A stretch of DNA of 64,000 nt from Stutzerimonas stutzeri (GCF_019090095.1 NZ_JAGQFP010000002.1:620001-684000), one strand, 5' to 3'; shown: positions 1-9,253, counted from the stretch's first letter. Notes: generated from the letters alone by a model not told the origin. Made by a program: numbers and translations.

Positions 1-172
1 CGGGCACGTAACCGCTGGCGCCGCGGTGGGCGATGATCAGCGGCTGGGGTTCGTCGCGGCCGTTCTTGGCGGCGAGCGAGGCATCGGGCGTGGCGGCAAA
101 CGCGGCGATCGGCAGCAGCAGGCTGCAGGCGGCGAACAGGTGGCGCAGGGTTGTGCGGCTGTGGCGGGCCAT
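1..172 (-). CDS. glpQ: Glycerophosphodiester phosphodiesterase, 5' part only (runs off the window)
   Basis: Only the first 57 codons are visible, and the rest lies before base 1. The product would hydrolyse glycerophosphodiesters to glycerol-3-phosphate plus an alcohol. An N-terminal signal peptide (basic start, hydrophobic core around residues 11-26, Ala-rich end) predicts export. The HRGASGY motif at residues 49-55 is the start of the GDPD catalytic domain. Two in-frame ATGs exist. The one at 187 has no Shine-Dalgarno sequence. The one at 172 has GGAGA about 9 bases upstream and gives a normal signal peptide, so it is preferred. In P. aeruginosa a glpQ gene precedes folA in the same area, which supports the name. 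Confidence is limited by truncation. Confidence 0.8.
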   Translation of the reverse strand, partial: MARHSRTTLRHLFAACSLLLPIAAFAATPDASLAAKNGRDEPQPLIIAHRGASGYVP

Positions 173-187
173 TGCGGGCGTCTCCAT

Positions 188-325
188 GGAAGGGGAGCGG
201 TTAGCCTGAAGCCTGACGATGACGACAGCTTGACGCTTCGGTAAAGCCAATATGACCGTTCGATGATGCCGACGTGTATCTGGCGGCGCTGACTGCTGCT
301 CCGGCGCTCTGGTATTCTCGCTGCC
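188..325. promoter_or_regulatory. Divergent glpQ/folA intergenic region
   Basis: This 138-bp gap must hold promoters for both directions. On the + strand a TATTCT hexamer at 313-318 could be a -10 element, with CTGACT at 289-294 (18-bp spacer) as a weak -35. That would start the folA transcript within a few bases of its ATG at 326. No clear Shine-Dalgarno precedes that ATG. No other signal was recognised. Confidence 0.3.
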
Positions 326-841
326 ATGAATCAGACCTCTCTTCCCCTGGCGATGATCGCGGCGCTTGCCGACAACCGGGTCATCGGCCTCGACAACAAG
401 ATGCCCTGGCATCTGCCAGCCGATCTCAAGCACTTCAAGGCCATGACCCTCGGCAAGCCGATCATCATGGGCCGCAAGACCTGGGATTCGCTCGGCCGGC
501 CTTTGCCGGGGCGACTGAACCTGGTGGTCAGCCGTCAGCCGGACCTGCAGCTCGAAGGTGCCGAGACCTTCACCTCGCTCGACGCCGCGCTGCTGCGCGC
601 CGAGCAATGGGCGCGCGAGCAGGGTGTCGATGAGCTGATGTTGATCGGCGGTGCGCAGCTCTATGCCCAGGCGCTGCCCCGGGCGCAGCGGCTCTACCTG
701 ACCCGCATCGAAGCCAGCCCTGAGGGCGATGCCTTCTTCCCGGCCTATGACGAAGCCGAATGGGCGCGCATCGACAGCCAGGCCCACCCCGCCGAGGGCG
801 CCGCACCGGCGTATCGGTTCGAGACCTGGCAGCGGCGCTGA
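326..841 (+). CDS. folA: Dihydrofolate reductase
   Basis: The 171-residue product reduces 7,8-dihydrofolate to tetrahydrofolate with NADPH in the cytoplasm, supplying one-carbon carriers. Length fits bacterial DHFR (about 160-170). Landmarks are the N-terminal strand ending in IAALADNRVIG, the substrate loop MPWHLPADLKHF with the catalytic acid at Asp33, the NADPH-binding GRKTWDSLGRPLPGR segment at about residues 49-63, and the late LMLIGGAQLYAQAL motif. It is a single gene, divergent from glpQ and followed by a YitT protein after a 93-bp gap that contains a weak hairpin. The start has no strong ribosome site but matches the family N-terminus. Confidence 0.97.
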   Translation: MNQTSLPLAMIAALADNRVIGLDNKMPWHLPADLKHFKAMTLGKPIIMGRKTWDSLGRPLPGRLNLVVSRQPDLQLEGAETFTSLDAALLRAEQWAREQGVDELMLIGGAQLYAQALPRAQRLYLTRIEASPEGDAFFPAYDEAEWARIDSQAHPAEGAAPAYRFETWQRR

Positions 842-869
842 GCCGAGCCTTCCCCACCTGATCTTGACC

Positions 870-893
870 GGCGCCAAGTCTTCACCTGGCGCC
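870..893 (+). terminator. Possible weak terminator after folA
   Basis: Inverted repeat GGCGCCA / TGGCGCC, a 7-bp stem with a 10-base loop, lies 29 bp after the folA stop. No T-run follows, so intrinsic termination is uncertain. Confidence 0.3.
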
Positions 894-934
894 AGCGCCT
901 ATGCTTTCCCTCCGCTCGCCACGAGACAGATGTC

Positions 935-1612
935 ATGCAGGACCCCAGAACCGACGCGGTGCTGACCGATGTCGAACGCGACGATGCCGAGCCGGCCGAA
1001 CGCATTGCCGCGATCTTCGTACGCCATCCGCTGTGGGAGGATGCGTTGGCGATGCTGCTCGGCACCGCCATGGTGGCGCTCGGCGTCGCCTTCTACAGCC
1101 ATGCCGGCCTGCTCACGGGCGGTACGGTCGGGCTGGCCTTCCTGCTCAAATATGTCGCCGGCTGGCCCTTCGGCCTGGTGTTCTTCACCCTGAACATCCC
1201 CTTCTACCTGCTGGCGATCTGGCGCATGGGCTGGGGCTTCACCCTGCGCACCGTGATCGCGGTAGGGCTGGTGTCGCTGCTGGCGGAGCTGACCCCGCAG
1301 TGGATCCGCTTCGCTGAACTGAACATCTACTACGCGGCGCTGTTCGGCGGCTTCGCCATGGGCGTCGGGCTGCTGATGCTGTTCCGTCACAAGGCCAGCC
1401 TGGGCGGGGTGAACATCCTGGCGCTCTATCTGCAGGCGCGCATTGGCCTGCGTGCCGGGACCTTTCAGATGGGCATCGATGCGTTGATCGTGCTCGCCGC
1501 CGTGTTCATCGTGCCGCCGGAGAAGGTCGCGCTGTCGGTGCTCGGCGCGGTGGCGCTGAACCTGGTGCTGGCGGTCAACCACCGGGCCGACCGCTACATG
1601 GGCGTCAGCTGA
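935..1612 (+). CDS. YitT family membrane protein
   Basis: A 225-residue protein with a roughly 45-residue hydrophilic N-terminus, then five or six hydrophobic segments (about residues 45-65, 68-90, 93-115, 118-135, 142-160 and 185-210). The arrangement, the GLLTGGTVGLAFLLKY stretch and the GGVNILALYLQ motif fit the YitT/DUF161 family of inner-membrane proteins. Their substrate is unknown; transport of a small solute or ion is sometimes proposed. It stands between folA and the convergent phosphoesterase gene, whose stop is only 3 bp away. ATG 935 is chosen because it gives the full-length family N-terminus; the ribosome site (GAGACA) is weak. No function beyond membrane location can be read from the sequence. 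Confidence 0.85.
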   Translation: MQDPRTDAVLTDVERDDAEPAERIAAIFVRHPLWEDALAMLLGTAMVALGVAFYSHAGLLTGGTVGLAFLLKYVAGWPFGLVFFTLNIPFYLLAIWRMGWGFTLRTVIAVGLVSLLAELTPQWIRFAELNIYYAALFGGFAMGVGLLMLFRHKASLGGVNILALYLQARIGLRAGTFQMGIDALIVLAAVFIVPPEKVALSVLGAVALNLVLAVNHRADRYMGVS

Positions 1613-1615
1613 GGC

Positions 1616-2071
1616 TCAGCCGAGCGTGACCAGCTGCGCCCGTGGCTGGCCGTCCTCGATATCCAGCAGGGCCAGGCTGATCGGCAGCGTGAAGCGCCGG
1701 CGGCCGGCGCTGCCGGGGTTGAGGTAGAGCACGCCGTTGAGTTCCTCGATCTTCGGCTGGTGGGAATGCCCGGCGATCACCACGTCGATGCCGTCGGCAA
1801 CCGGATCGATCGCCATGGTCTTCACATCGTGCGTGACGTGGATGCGCAGCCCGCCGAGCTGCAGGTCGAGCTGCTCGGGAATGGCCGCGGCCCAGTCGCC
1901 GCTGTCGACATTGCCGCGTATCGCCTCGAGCGGCGCCAGCGCGCGCAGTCCTGCCAATACCTCCGGCTTGCCGATGTCGCCGGCATGAATGATGCGCTCG
2001 CAGCCGCCCAAGGCCGCCAGTGCCTCGGGCCGCAGCAGGCCGTGGGTGTCGGATATGACGCCGATGCGCAT
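1616..2071 (-). CDS. YfcE/MJ0936-type metallophosphoesterase
   Basis: A 151-residue calcineurin-like phosphoesterase. All metal ligands of the family are present: DTH (Asp8, His10), GD (Asp32), GN (Asn54), His81 and GHSH (His102, His104). Relatives hydrolyse small phosphodiesters or phosphomonoesters in vitro, but physiological substrates are mostly unknown. The open frame continues upstream to 2179. ATG 2071 is chosen because GGAGG stands 6 bases before it and because family proteins begin MRIGVISDTHG. The gene is divergent from the FAD oxidoreductase at 2179, with 107 bp between the starts. Confidence 0.88.
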   Translation of the reverse strand: MRIGVISDTHGLLRPEALAALGGCERIIHAGDIGKPEVLAGLRALAPLEAIRGNVDSGDWAAAIPEQLDLQLGGLRIHVTHDVKTMAIDPVADGIDVVIAGHSHQPKIEELNGVLYLNPGSAGRRRFTLPISLALLDIEDGQPRAQLVTLG

Positions 2072-2178
2072 AAGGCCTCCGGTCAAATTCATCGATACCC
2101 GACTATAGGCAAGCGAGGCTTGGCCGCGGTTCGATATTGCGGCAGGCTGGCGGCCGCCGAACGAAGAGGAGCGAGTCA

Positions 2179-3444
2179 ATGGAACAGGTCGATTGCGTGG
2201 TTATCGGTGCCGGCGTGGTGGGGCTCGCGGTCGCGCGGACGCTGGCGCAGGCCGGCCGTGAGGTGGTGATCCTGGAGGCCGAGGCCGCCATCGGCACGGC
2301 TACCAGCTCACGCAACAGCGAAGTGATTCACGCCGGTATCTACTATCCGCAAGGCTCGCTCAAGGCGCGGCTGTGCGTGGCCGGGCGCGATGCGCTCTAT
2401 GCGTTCTGCGACAGTCACGGTGTGCCCTATCGCCGCTGCGGCAAGCTGATCGTCGCCACGGACGCGTCGCAACTGGCCGGCCTCGAGACGCTGCAGGCGC
2501 ACGCCCGAGCCAATGGGGTGGACGATCTGCAGCGCCTCGACGGTGCACAGGTCAATGCGCTGGAGCCGCAGCTCAACGCCGTGGCCGGGCTGCTGTCGCC
2601 GAGCACCGGCATTGTCGACAGTCACGCCTTGATGCTGGCGTTGCAGGGCGATGCCGAGGCGGCCGGCGCGCTGCTGGCGCTGCATGCGCCGGTCACGGCG
2701 ATGGCGGTCACCGCGACGGGATTGCGCGTCGAGGTCGGTGGTGACGAGCCCATGACGCTGCTCGCCAAGAGCGTGATCAACTGCGCCGGGCACGCGGCAC
2801 CGCTGATCGCCGCGCAAACCAAGGGCCTGGCGGCGGAGTCGGTACCGCCGCGCTATTTCGCCAAGGGCAGTTATTTCAGCCTGGCGACCGCCACGCCGTT
2901 TCGCCATCTGGTCTATCCGCTGCCCGAGCCCGGTGGGCTGGGGGTGCATCTGACGCTGGACCTGGGCGGCCAGGCGCGTTTCGGCCCGGACGTCGAGTGG
3001 GTCGACAGCCTCGATTACGCAATGGATGAAAGCCGCGCGGCCCGTTTCTACGCCGCGATCCGCCGCTACTGGCCAGGCCTGCCCGATGGCGCGCTGCAGC
3101 CGGCCTACACCGGCATCCGTCCGAAGATCAGCGGCCCCGGCGAGCCGGCCGCGGATTTCCGGATCGACGGCCCGGCCACGCATGGCATTGCCGGCCTGGT
3201 GAACCTGTTCGGTATCGAATCGCCCGGGCTGACCGCGGCCTTGGCGATCGCCAATGAGGTGAGCCTGCGCCTCGCTCAGGAGGCGCGGGCGGCCGGATCA
3301 GACGGGGGCTTGCTCGTCGTTCACCGGCGACTCGGGCAGGAACCAGTTCATCAGCAGCGCGCAGATGCCGCCGGTGGCCACGCCCGATTCCAGCACGTTG
3401 CGCAGCGCCGCCGGCAGGTTCGCGAGGAATTCCGGCACCTGTGA
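2179..3444 (+). CDS. FAD-dependent oxidoreductase, DAO/LhgO-like
   Basis: A flavoprotein of the D-amino-acid oxidase superfamily. The dinucleotide fold is GAGVVG at residues 10-15. The following [12 protein letters not shown] segment (about 45-56) and the IRPKISGPG and [12 protein letters not shown] motifs (about 345) are typical of the L-2-hydroxyglutarate dehydrogenase (LhgO) branch, so oxidation of a 2-hydroxy acid is a reasonable guess, not a demonstrated role. AGGAG upstream of ATG 2179 sets the start. The frame yields 421 residues against about 365-370 in relatives. The last 48 codons (beyond about residue 373) read antisense through the end of the convergent permease and look like unselected tail. 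That may reflect a lost stop codon. Confidence 0.85.
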   Translation: MEQVDCVVIGAGVVGLAVARTLAQAGREVVILEAEAAIGTATSSRNSEVIHAGIYYPQGSLKARLCVAGRDALYAFCDSHGVPYRRCGKLIVATDASQLAGLETLQAHARANGVDDLQRLDGAQVNALEPQLNAVAGLLSPSTGIVDSHALMLALQGDAEAAGALLALHAPVTAMAVTATGLRVEVGGDEPMTLLAKSVINCAGHAAPLIAAQTKGLAAESVPPRYFAKGSYFSLATATPFRHLVYPLPEPGGLGVHLTLDLGGQARFGPDVEWVDSLDYAMDESRAARFYAAIRRYWPGLPDGALQPAYTGIRPKISGPGEPAADFRIDGPATHGIAGLVNLFGIESPGLTAALAIANEVSLRLAQEARAAGSDGGLLVVHRRLGQEPVHQQRADAAGGHARFQHVAQRRRQVREEFRHL

Positions 3445-4677
3445 AACGCCGAGGCCCAGTGCCAGCGACACCGAGATGATCAACAGGGCGCGGCGATCCA
3501 GCCGCACGCCGGCGATGATGTTGATGCCGGCCGCGGCCACCGCGCCGAACATCACCAGCGCGGCGCCACCGAGCACCGGCTCGGGCACCGCCTGCAGCAC
3601 GCCGGCGACCGCCGGGAACAGCCCGAGCACCACCAGCATCGCGGCAATCCACAGGCCCACGTAGCGGCTGGCGATACCGGTCAGCTGGATGATGCCGTTG
3701 TTCTGCGCGAACACCGAGCTGGGGAAGGTGTTGAACAGGCCGGCCAAGAGCGAGTTGGCGCCGTTGACCAGCACGCCGCCCTTGATCCGCTGCATCCAGA
3801 CAGGCCCTTCGACCGGCTGGCCGGAAATCTTGCTGGTGGCGGTGATGTCGCCGATGGCTTCCAGCGAGGTCACCAGGTAGATCACCACCATGGGAATGAA
3901 CAGGCTCCAGGAAAAGCCGAGGCCGAAGTGCAGCGGCATCGGCACCTGGAACAGCGCCGCCTCGTGCATGCCGGCAAAATTCAGGCGGCCCAGGTAGGCG
4001 GCCAACGCGTAGCCAATGGCCAGCGCGATGATGATCGCGCAGCTGCGCATCCAGACCACCGGCAAGCGGTTGAGCACGACGATCGCCGCCAGCACCACGC
4101 CGGACATCAGCAGGTTCTCGCGGCTGGCAAAGGTGCCGTCACCCATGGCCGCGAAACCGCCGCCCATGCTGATCAGGCCGACCTTGATCAGCGTCAGGCC
4201 GATCATCAGCACCACGATGCCGGTGACCAGCGGCGTGATCAGCCGCTTGATGAACGGCAGCACGCGCGAGACGCCCATCTCGATGAAGGAGCCGGCGATC
4301 ACCACGCCGAAGATCGCCGCCATCACGCCTTCCACCGGCGTGCCCTGCTTGACCAGCAGCACGCCGCCGCCGATCAGCGGGCCGACGAAGTTGAAGCTGG
4401 TGCCCTGCACGATCAGCAGCCCGGCGCCGAGAGGGCCGAAGCGTCTGCACTGCAGGAAGGTGGCGATGCCGGAGATTACCAGCGACATGGAGACGATGAT
4501 GTTGGTGTCGCGCGGCGACACGCCGATGGCCTGGCAGATCAGCAGGCCGGGTGTGACGATCGGCACGATGATCGCCAGCAGGTGCTGCAGCGCGGCGAGA
4601 AAGGCGATCCACGGCCGGGGACGGTCGTCGAGGCGGTACAGCAGATCGTTGGCGGGGCGCTGGTCGAGGGCGTTCAT
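3298..4677 (-). CDS. NCS2 purine (xanthine-type) permease
   Basis: A 459-residue inner-membrane transporter of the nucleobase:cation symporter-2 (NAT) family, with about 12-14 hydrophobic segments. The NAT signature [10 protein letters not shown] lies at residues 325-334, followed by IASRYVG. This is nearly identical to the signature of E. coli xanthine permeases XanP/XanQ, so xanthine or a related oxopurine is the likely substrate, driven by H+. The early GTSFNFVGP stretch (TM3) and the [13 protein letters not shown] segment (TM8, with a substrate-binding Glu) are also present. The start is ATG 4677. The gene is tandem with a second NCS2 permease 240 bp upstream and convergent with the oxidoreductase, whose frame overlaps the 3' end by 147 bp. 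Confidence 0.93.
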   Translation of the reverse strand: MNALDQRPANDLLYRLDDRPRPWIAFLAALQHLLAIIVPIVTPGLLICQAIGVSPRDTNIIVSMSLVISGIATFLQCRRFGPLGAGLLIVQGTSFNFVGPLIGGGVLLVKQGTPVEGVMAAIFGVVIAGSFIEMGVSRVLPFIKRLITPLVTGIVVLMIGLTLIKVGLISMGGGFAAMGDGTFASRENLLMSGVVLAAIVVLNRLPVVWMRSCAIIIALAIGYALAAYLGRLNFAGMHEAALFQVPMPLHFGLGFSWSLFIPMVVIYLVTSLEAIGDITATSKISGQPVEGPVWMQRIKGGVLVNGANSLLAGLFNTFPSSVFAQNNGIIQLTGIASRYVGLWIAAMLVVLGLFPAVAGVLQAVPEPVLGGAALVMFGAVAAAGINIIAGVRLDRRALLIISVSLALGLGVSQVPEFLANLPAALRNVLESGVATGGICALLMNWFLPESPVNDEQAPV

Positions 4678-4917
4678 GTTCGTCCTTGGCGGAGAAAACG
4701 CGCGAGTTTACTGACTGCAGCGAGGTGCGGACAGTGCCCGCTGCGGCCGGTGCCTGCGGGCGTGCTGTGCGCTGAAAGACGAATGCGGGGGGATGTGCTT
4801 GATGGCTATCGCTGCGCGCCGCATGGGCTCCGCGCGAAACAGCGCGATGCCCGCGTTATGCGAGCATCGCTTGAATCGGGGCGGGCGAGGTAGCGCCCGC
4901 CGAGACGGCGGGCCTCG

Positions 4918-6453
4918 TCAGTGGCCTGCCGGGCTCTTGGCGGCTACGGCGTTTCCGTGAGCGGCGGCGTCGCCATGGCTGCCAGCACCGAGTACCGGCA
5001 CTTCGTTGCCTTGCGCGTCGAAAAGCCGGCCGTCGCGGAAGTAGTCGCCGTCATGAAGCTTGGCGATGTCCTGATAGCGCAGGGTACGCTCGCTGGCGGC
5101 GACGAATACCGACTGCTGGTTCGAGTTGCCGGCTTTCAGGTGGTTGAAGATCAGGTTCAGCACGATGGCCATGATCGCCGCCGAGCTGATGCCGGAATGG
5201 AAGATGGTCTCGAACCAGGCCGGGAACTGGTGGTAGAAGCTTGGCGCCGCGATCGGAATCATGCCGAAGCCGATCGAGGTGGCGACGATGATCAGGTTCA
5301 TGTTGTTGCGGTATTCCACCTGCGCCAGCGTTCGGATACCGGCCGCCGCGACGGTGCCGAACAGCACGATACCGGCGCCGCCGAGCACCGCAGTGGGAAC
5401 AGCGGCGATCAGCCGGCCCATCACCGGCAACAGGCCCAGCGTGACCAGGATGAGCCCGGCCGTGGCGACCACGTAGCGGCTCTTCACGCCGGTCACGGCC
5501 ACCAGGCCGACGTTCTGCGCGAAGGCACTCTGGGTGAAGGAGCCGAAGAGCGGAGCCAGGCTGCTGGAGATCATGTCGGCGCGCAGGCCATTGCCCAGCC
5601 GCTTGGAGTCGACCTTGGTGCCAATGATCTCGCCCACCGCCAGGATGTCGGCCGAGGTTTCCACCAGAGTCACGATGATCACGATCAGCATCGACAGAAT
5701 CGCCGCCAGGTGAAACTCCGGCATGCCGAAGTGCAGCGGCTTGGGCATCGCAACCATCGGACCTTCGAGCACACCGGAGAAGTCCGTCATGCCCAGGAAG
5801 GCTGCCACCAGGGTGCCGATAACCATCGCCAGGAGAATCGACAGCCGGGAGATGCTGGCGCTGCCGAGCTTGGACAGCAGCAGCACCGTTGCCAGGGTAA
5901 AGGCGGCCAGGCCGATATTGGCCGTGCTGCCGAATTCGGGCGACTGGCTGTTGCCCCCCATCGCCCAGCGTGCCGCGACCGGCATCAGGGTCAGGCCGAT
6001 GATCGTGATGACGATACCGGTGACCAGTGGCGGGAAGAACTTGGTGATCCGAGAGAAGATCGGGGTAATCAGCAGGCCGATCAACGAGGCGGCGATCACG
6101 GCGCCGAGCACGGCGGGAATGCCTCCGGCGCCATCGCTGCCGATGATGGCGATCATGGTCGCTACCCCGGCGAAGGACACGCCTTGTACCAGCGGCAGTT
6201 GGCAGCCGAAGAACGGCAGGCCGAGGGTCTGCAGCAGGGTGGCGAGGCCACCGGCGAACAGCGAGGCGGCGATCAGCAGGCCGATGTCCGCCGGAACCAG
6301 TCCGGCCGCCTGACCGACGATCAGGGGCACCGCGACGATACCGCCATACATGGTCAACACATGCTGCAGGCCATAGGCCAGGTTGGCGCCGATGCCGAGA
6401 TTCTCGTCTTCGGGCCGCTGTTCAGGAGATGGTTTTGCGGATGAGGCTGTCAT
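4918..6453 (-). CDS. NCS2 purine (uric acid/xanthine-type) permease
   Basis: A second NCS2 symporter, 511 residues, with 12 or more membrane segments between residues 25 and 445. Its NAT motif is QNVGLVAVTG at residues 313-322, followed by VKSRYV. This differs from the XanQ-type motif of the neighbour and resembles motifs of the urate branch, so urate is a candidate substrate. The TM8 segment VETSADILAVGEI is conserved. A hydrophilic C-terminal tail of about 60 residues, including a short His/Ala-rich stretch, is longer than usual. A TTGTATACAT palindrome lies 71 bp upstream of the start and may be the operator of a GntR-type purine regulator. The region downstream (4678-4917) shows no further gene. 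Confidence 0.92.
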   Translation of the reverse strand: MTASSAKPSPEQRPEDENLGIGANLAYGLQHVLTMYGGIVAVPLIVGQAAGLVPADIGLLIAASLFAGGLATLLQTLGLPFFGCQLPLVQGVSFAGVATMIAIIGSDGAGGIPAVLGAVIAASLIGLLITPIFSRITKFFPPLVTGIVITIIGLTLMPVAARWAMGGNSQSPEFGSTANIGLAAFTLATVLLLSKLGSASISRLSILLAMVIGTLVAAFLGMTDFSGVLEGPMVAMPKPLHFGMPEFHLAAILSMLIVIIVTLVETSADILAVGEIIGTKVDSKRLGNGLRADMISSSLAPLFGSFTQSAFAQNVGLVAVTGVKSRYVVATAGLILVTLGLLPVMGRLIAAVPTAVLGGAGIVLFGTVAAAGIRTLAQVEYRNNMNLIIVATSIGFGMIPIAAPSFYHQFPAWFETIFHSGISSAAIMAIVLNLIFNHLKAGNSNQQSVFVAASERTLRYQDIAKLHDGDYFRDGRLFDAQGNEVPVLGAGSHGDAAAHGNAVAAKSPAGH

Positions 6454-6523
6454 GTCGATCCCTTTCTCGCTGTTGTTCTTGTGCGGCTAATGTAGACAAT
6501 TCCTTTCAGGATTGACTACCACT

Positions 6524-6533
6524 TTGTATACAT
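6524..6533. promoter_or_regulatory. TTGTATACAT palindrome upstream of urate-type permease
   Basis: The 8-bp perfect palindrome TGTATACA (6525-6532) within TTGTATACAT lies 71 bp before the permease start. GntR-family regulators of purine and amino-acid catabolism commonly bind TTGTAnACAA-like sites. A related TGTAGACA occurs at 6491-6498, giving a possible second half of a repressor region. No regulator gene lies nearby, so the partner is unknown. Confidence 0.45.
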
Positions 6534-6719
6534 TTTTATCTGCTGCCGCTCAGGACACAGGTGCAGCCACGTTCTCCAGCGCGTGGAGCAAGGCGGCCCG
6601 TGGACGTTGAGTGGTCAAAAACGCGAGGGCGACAAACCGACGGCCGGTTGCGCAGGGTTCAGGTTACGACTGCCAAGGGCGGAATCGATGGCTGGTGAAT
6701 TGGTGGTGCAACTGGGGCC

Positions 6720-6831
6720 TTGCCCCGCGAGGGGCCCCATTCGTGGCCAACGCCAAACTGTGGGAGTGGTCTCGACCGCGAACGGGCACGGTGCGCTGGC
6801 TGGCTTTGTGGGTGGGGTCGGGGATGAGGGA
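6720..6831. repeat. Degenerate leading copy of the tandem unit
   Basis: The segment from about 6755 (AACTGTGGGAGTGG, then TCTCGACCGCGAACGG and GTGCGCTGGCTGG) follows the second half of the repeat unit seen three times further on, with many substitutions. It looks like a decayed copy or the founder of the array. Confidence 0.55.
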
Positions 6832-7340
6832 GAACGAGCGGGAGCCGTCAGACCGTGCAACCGCTCCATTCGCGGCCAAGGCCGCTCCCACAGGTCACGC
6901 ACCTCGCCCAAACCGTGGGAGCGGTTGGGGACGCCTAGTCTTGACCGCGAAAAGGCATGGCGCACCGGCTGGTTATTTTTGGTGGAATCGCGTCAGGGGA
7001 AGGGAGGAACGAGCGGGAGCCGTCAGATCGTGCAAACGCCCTATTCGCGGCCAAGGCCGCTCCCACAGGCGCGCATTTCGCACAACCATGGGAGCGGTTG
7101 GAGACGCCTAGTCTTGACCGCGGACGGCATGGCGCACCGGCTGGTTATTTTTGGTGGGATCGCGTCTGGGTAAGGGGGAACGAGCGGGAGCCGTCAGATC
7201 GTGCAAACGCCCTATTCGCGGCCAAGGCCGCTCCCACAGGCTACGCACTTTGCCCAAACCGTGGGAGCGGTTTGGGACGCCTGGTCTTGACCGCGAATGG
7301 CCGCGACGCACCCGCTGGCCACCCGTTGGGTTGGCGCCAG
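6832..7340. repeat. Three tandem ~173-bp units, each with an inverted REP pair
   Basis: Units begin at 6832, 7007 and 7178 (periods 175 and 171 bp) with GAACGAGCGGGAGCCGTCAG. Each holds a Pseudomonas REP core CGCGGCCAAGGCCGCTCCCA (from 6871, 7046 and 7217). About 20 bases later comes the inverse CCGTGGGAGCGG (6913-6924, CCATGGGAGCGG at 7086-7097, 7259-7270), making a REPIN-like doublet. Each ends with TCTTGACCGCG and a GCACC(G/C)GCTGG stretch. The array occupies the whole gap between the permease start and the end of ilvD. Several open frames cross it, but all are low-complexity products of the repeat. Confidence 0.93.
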
Positions 7341-7414
7341 GATGACCGGCGGAGGGCGAGTCGAGTGCGCGGCCTCCGGGCGGAAGCCGCGCACTAAGAA
7401 AGACCGGCGGTCGG

Positions 7415-9253
7415 TCAGTCTTCGAGCATCGCCTTGTTGCGGACTGCGCCCTTGTCGGCGCTGGTGGCGAGCAGGGCGTAGGCCTTGAGCGCCGTGGTCA
7501 CCTTGCGCGCGCGAGGCTGGGCCGGCTTCCAACCCTTCTTGTCCTGCTCGATGCGGCGGTGGGCCAGTTCTTCATCGCTGACCTGCAGCTGGATGCTGCG
7601 GTTGGGGATGTCGATCAGCACCTTGTCGCCGTCGCGGACCAGGCCGATGGCGCCGCCTGCGGCCGCTTCCGGCGAAGCATGGCCGATGGACAGGCCCGAG
7701 GTGCCACCGGAGAAGCGACCATCGGTGAGCAGGGCGCAAGCCTTGCCCAGGCCTTTGGACTTCAGGTACGAGGTCGGGTAGAGCATTTCCTGCATACCTG
7801 GGCCGCCCTTCGGGCCCTCGTAGCGAATGATGACGATGTCGCCGGCCTTCACTTCGTCATTGAGGATGCCCTTCACGGCACTGTCCTGGCTTTCGAAGAT
7901 CTTCGCCGTGCCTTCGAACACGTGGATGGATTCGTCTACGCCGGCGGTCTTCACCACGCAGCCATCGAGCGCGATGTTGCCGTAGAGCACGGCCAGGCCG
8001 CCTTCCTGGGAATAGGCGTGCTCGACGCTACGGATGCAGCCGTGCTCGCGGTCCAGGTCCAGGGTGTCCCAGCGGGTCGACTGGCTGAAGGCCGTCTGCG
8101 TCGGGATGCCGGCCGGGCCGGCCTTGAAGAAGGTGTGCACCGCTTCGTCCTGGGTCTGGGTGATGTCCCACTGGGCGATGGCTTCTTCCATGCTGCGGCT
8201 GTGCACGGTGGACACATCGGTGTGCAGCAAACCGCCACGGGCCAGTTCGCCGAGAATGGAGAAGATGCCGCCGGCGCGGTGCACGTCTTCCATGTGGTAC
8301 TTCTGGATGTTCGGCGCCACCTTGCACAGCTGCGGCACCTTGCGCGACAGCGCGTCGATGGCGAGCAGGTCGAAGTCGACCTCGGCTTCCTGGGCGGCGG
8401 CCAGGAGGTGCAGGATGGTGTTAGTCGAGCCGCCCATGGCGATGTCCAGCGTCATGGCGTTCTCGAACGCCTTGCGGCTGGCGATGTTGCGCGGCAGCAC
8501 CGACTCGTCGCCTTCACCGTAATAGCGCTGGCACAGTTCGACGGCAGTACGGCCGGCGCGCAGGAACAGCTGCTCCCGGTCGCTGTGGGTCGCCAGGGTC
8601 GAACCGTTGCCGGGCAGGGCCAGGCCCAGGGCTTCGGCCAGGCAGTTCATCGAGTTGGCGGTGAACATGCCGGAGCAGCTGCCGCAGGTCGGGCAGGCGC
8701 TGCGCTCGTATTCGGCGACCTTCTCGTCGGACGCGCTTTCGTCCGCGGCGATGACCATCGCATCGACCAGGTCCAGGCCGTGGCTGGCCAGCTTGGTCTT
8801 GCCGGCTTCCATCGGGCCGCCGGAGACAAATACCACCGGGATGTTCAGGCGCAGGGCGGCCATCAGCATGCCGGGGGTGATCTTGTCGCAGTTGGAGATG
8901 CAGACGATGGCGTCGGCGCAGTGCGCGTTGACCATGTACTCGACCGAGTCGGCGATGATCTCGCGCGAGGGCAGCGAGTAGAGCATGCCGTCGTGGCCCA
9001 TGGCGATGCCGTCATCGACCGCGATGGTGTTGAATTCCTTGGCGACGCCGCCGTGCTTCTCGATCTCGCGTGCGACCAGCTGGCCGAGGTCCTTCAGGTG
9101 CACGTGGCCGGGCACGAACTGGGTGAAGGAGTTGGCGATGGCGATGATCGGCTTCTTGAAGTCTTCATCCTTCATGCCGGTGGCACGCCACAGCGCGCGG
9201 GCACCGGCCATGTTGCGGCCGTGCGTGGAGGTTTTCGAGCGGTAATCGGGCAT
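7415..9253 (-). CDS. ilvD: Dihydroxy-acid dehydratase
   Basis: A 612-residue [4Fe-4S] dehydratase that converts 2,3-dihydroxy-isovalerate and 2,3-dihydroxy-3-methylvalerate to the 2-keto acids of valine and isoleucine synthesis. Length equals that of E. coli IlvD. Visible landmarks are VDDGIAMGH (Asp80-Asp81), NCDKITPGM with cluster Cys122, the [11 protein letters not shown] motif (Cys187-Cys193) and the C-terminal [14 protein letters not shown] segment. ATG 9253 gives the standard [19 protein letters not shown] start. The REP array lies directly downstream. Upstream is a 287-bp gap before the end of rlmI that presumably contains its own promoter; GGTGAGCGTCACC at 9295-9307 is a small inverted repeat there. 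Confidence 0.98.
   Translation of the reverse strand: MPDYRSKTSTHGRNMAGARALWRATGMKDEDFKKPIIAIANSFTQFVPGHVHLKDLGQLVAREIEKHGGVAKEFNTIAVDDGIAMGHDGMLYSLPSREIIADSVEYMVNAHCADAIVCISNCDKITPGMLMAALRLNIPVVFVSGGPMEAGKTKLASHGLDLVDAMVIAADESASDEKVAEYERSACPTCGSCSGMFTANSMNCLAEALGLALPGNGSTLATHSDREQLFLRAGRTAVELCQRYYGEGDESVLPRNIASRKAFENAMTLDIAMGGSTNTILHLLAAAQEAEVDFDLLAIDALSRKVPQLCKVAPNIQKYHMEDVHRAGGIFSILGELARGGLLHTDVSTVHSRSMEEAIAQWDITQTQDEAVHTFFKAGPAGIPTQTAFSQSTRWDTLDLDREHGCIRSVEHAYSQEGGLAVLYGNIALDGCVVKTAGVDESIHVFEGTAKIFESQDSAVKGILNDEVKAGDIVIIRYEGPKGGPGMQEMLYPTSYLKSKGLGKACALLTDGRFSGGTSGLSIGHASPEAAAGGAIGLVRDGDKVLIDIPNRSIQLQVSDEELAHRRIEQDKKGWKPAQPRARKVTTALKAYALLATSADKGAVRNKAMLED

Noticed and set aside
4921..6444. 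507-codon open frame antisense to the second NCS2 permease
   Set aside because: His/Asp/Arg/Gln-rich composition typical of the complement of a GC-rich membrane-protein gene; no family pattern, while the opposite strand has a clear NAT permease.
6832..7340. Possible CRISPR-like array
   Set aside because: Repeat unit is about 173 bp with no short identical repeat plus unique spacer pattern; it is a tandem repeat with REP doublets.
6583..7397. Several open frames (up to 196 codons) in the REP array
   Set aside because: Proteins are internally repetitive products of the tandem DNA, without ribosome sites or family similarity.
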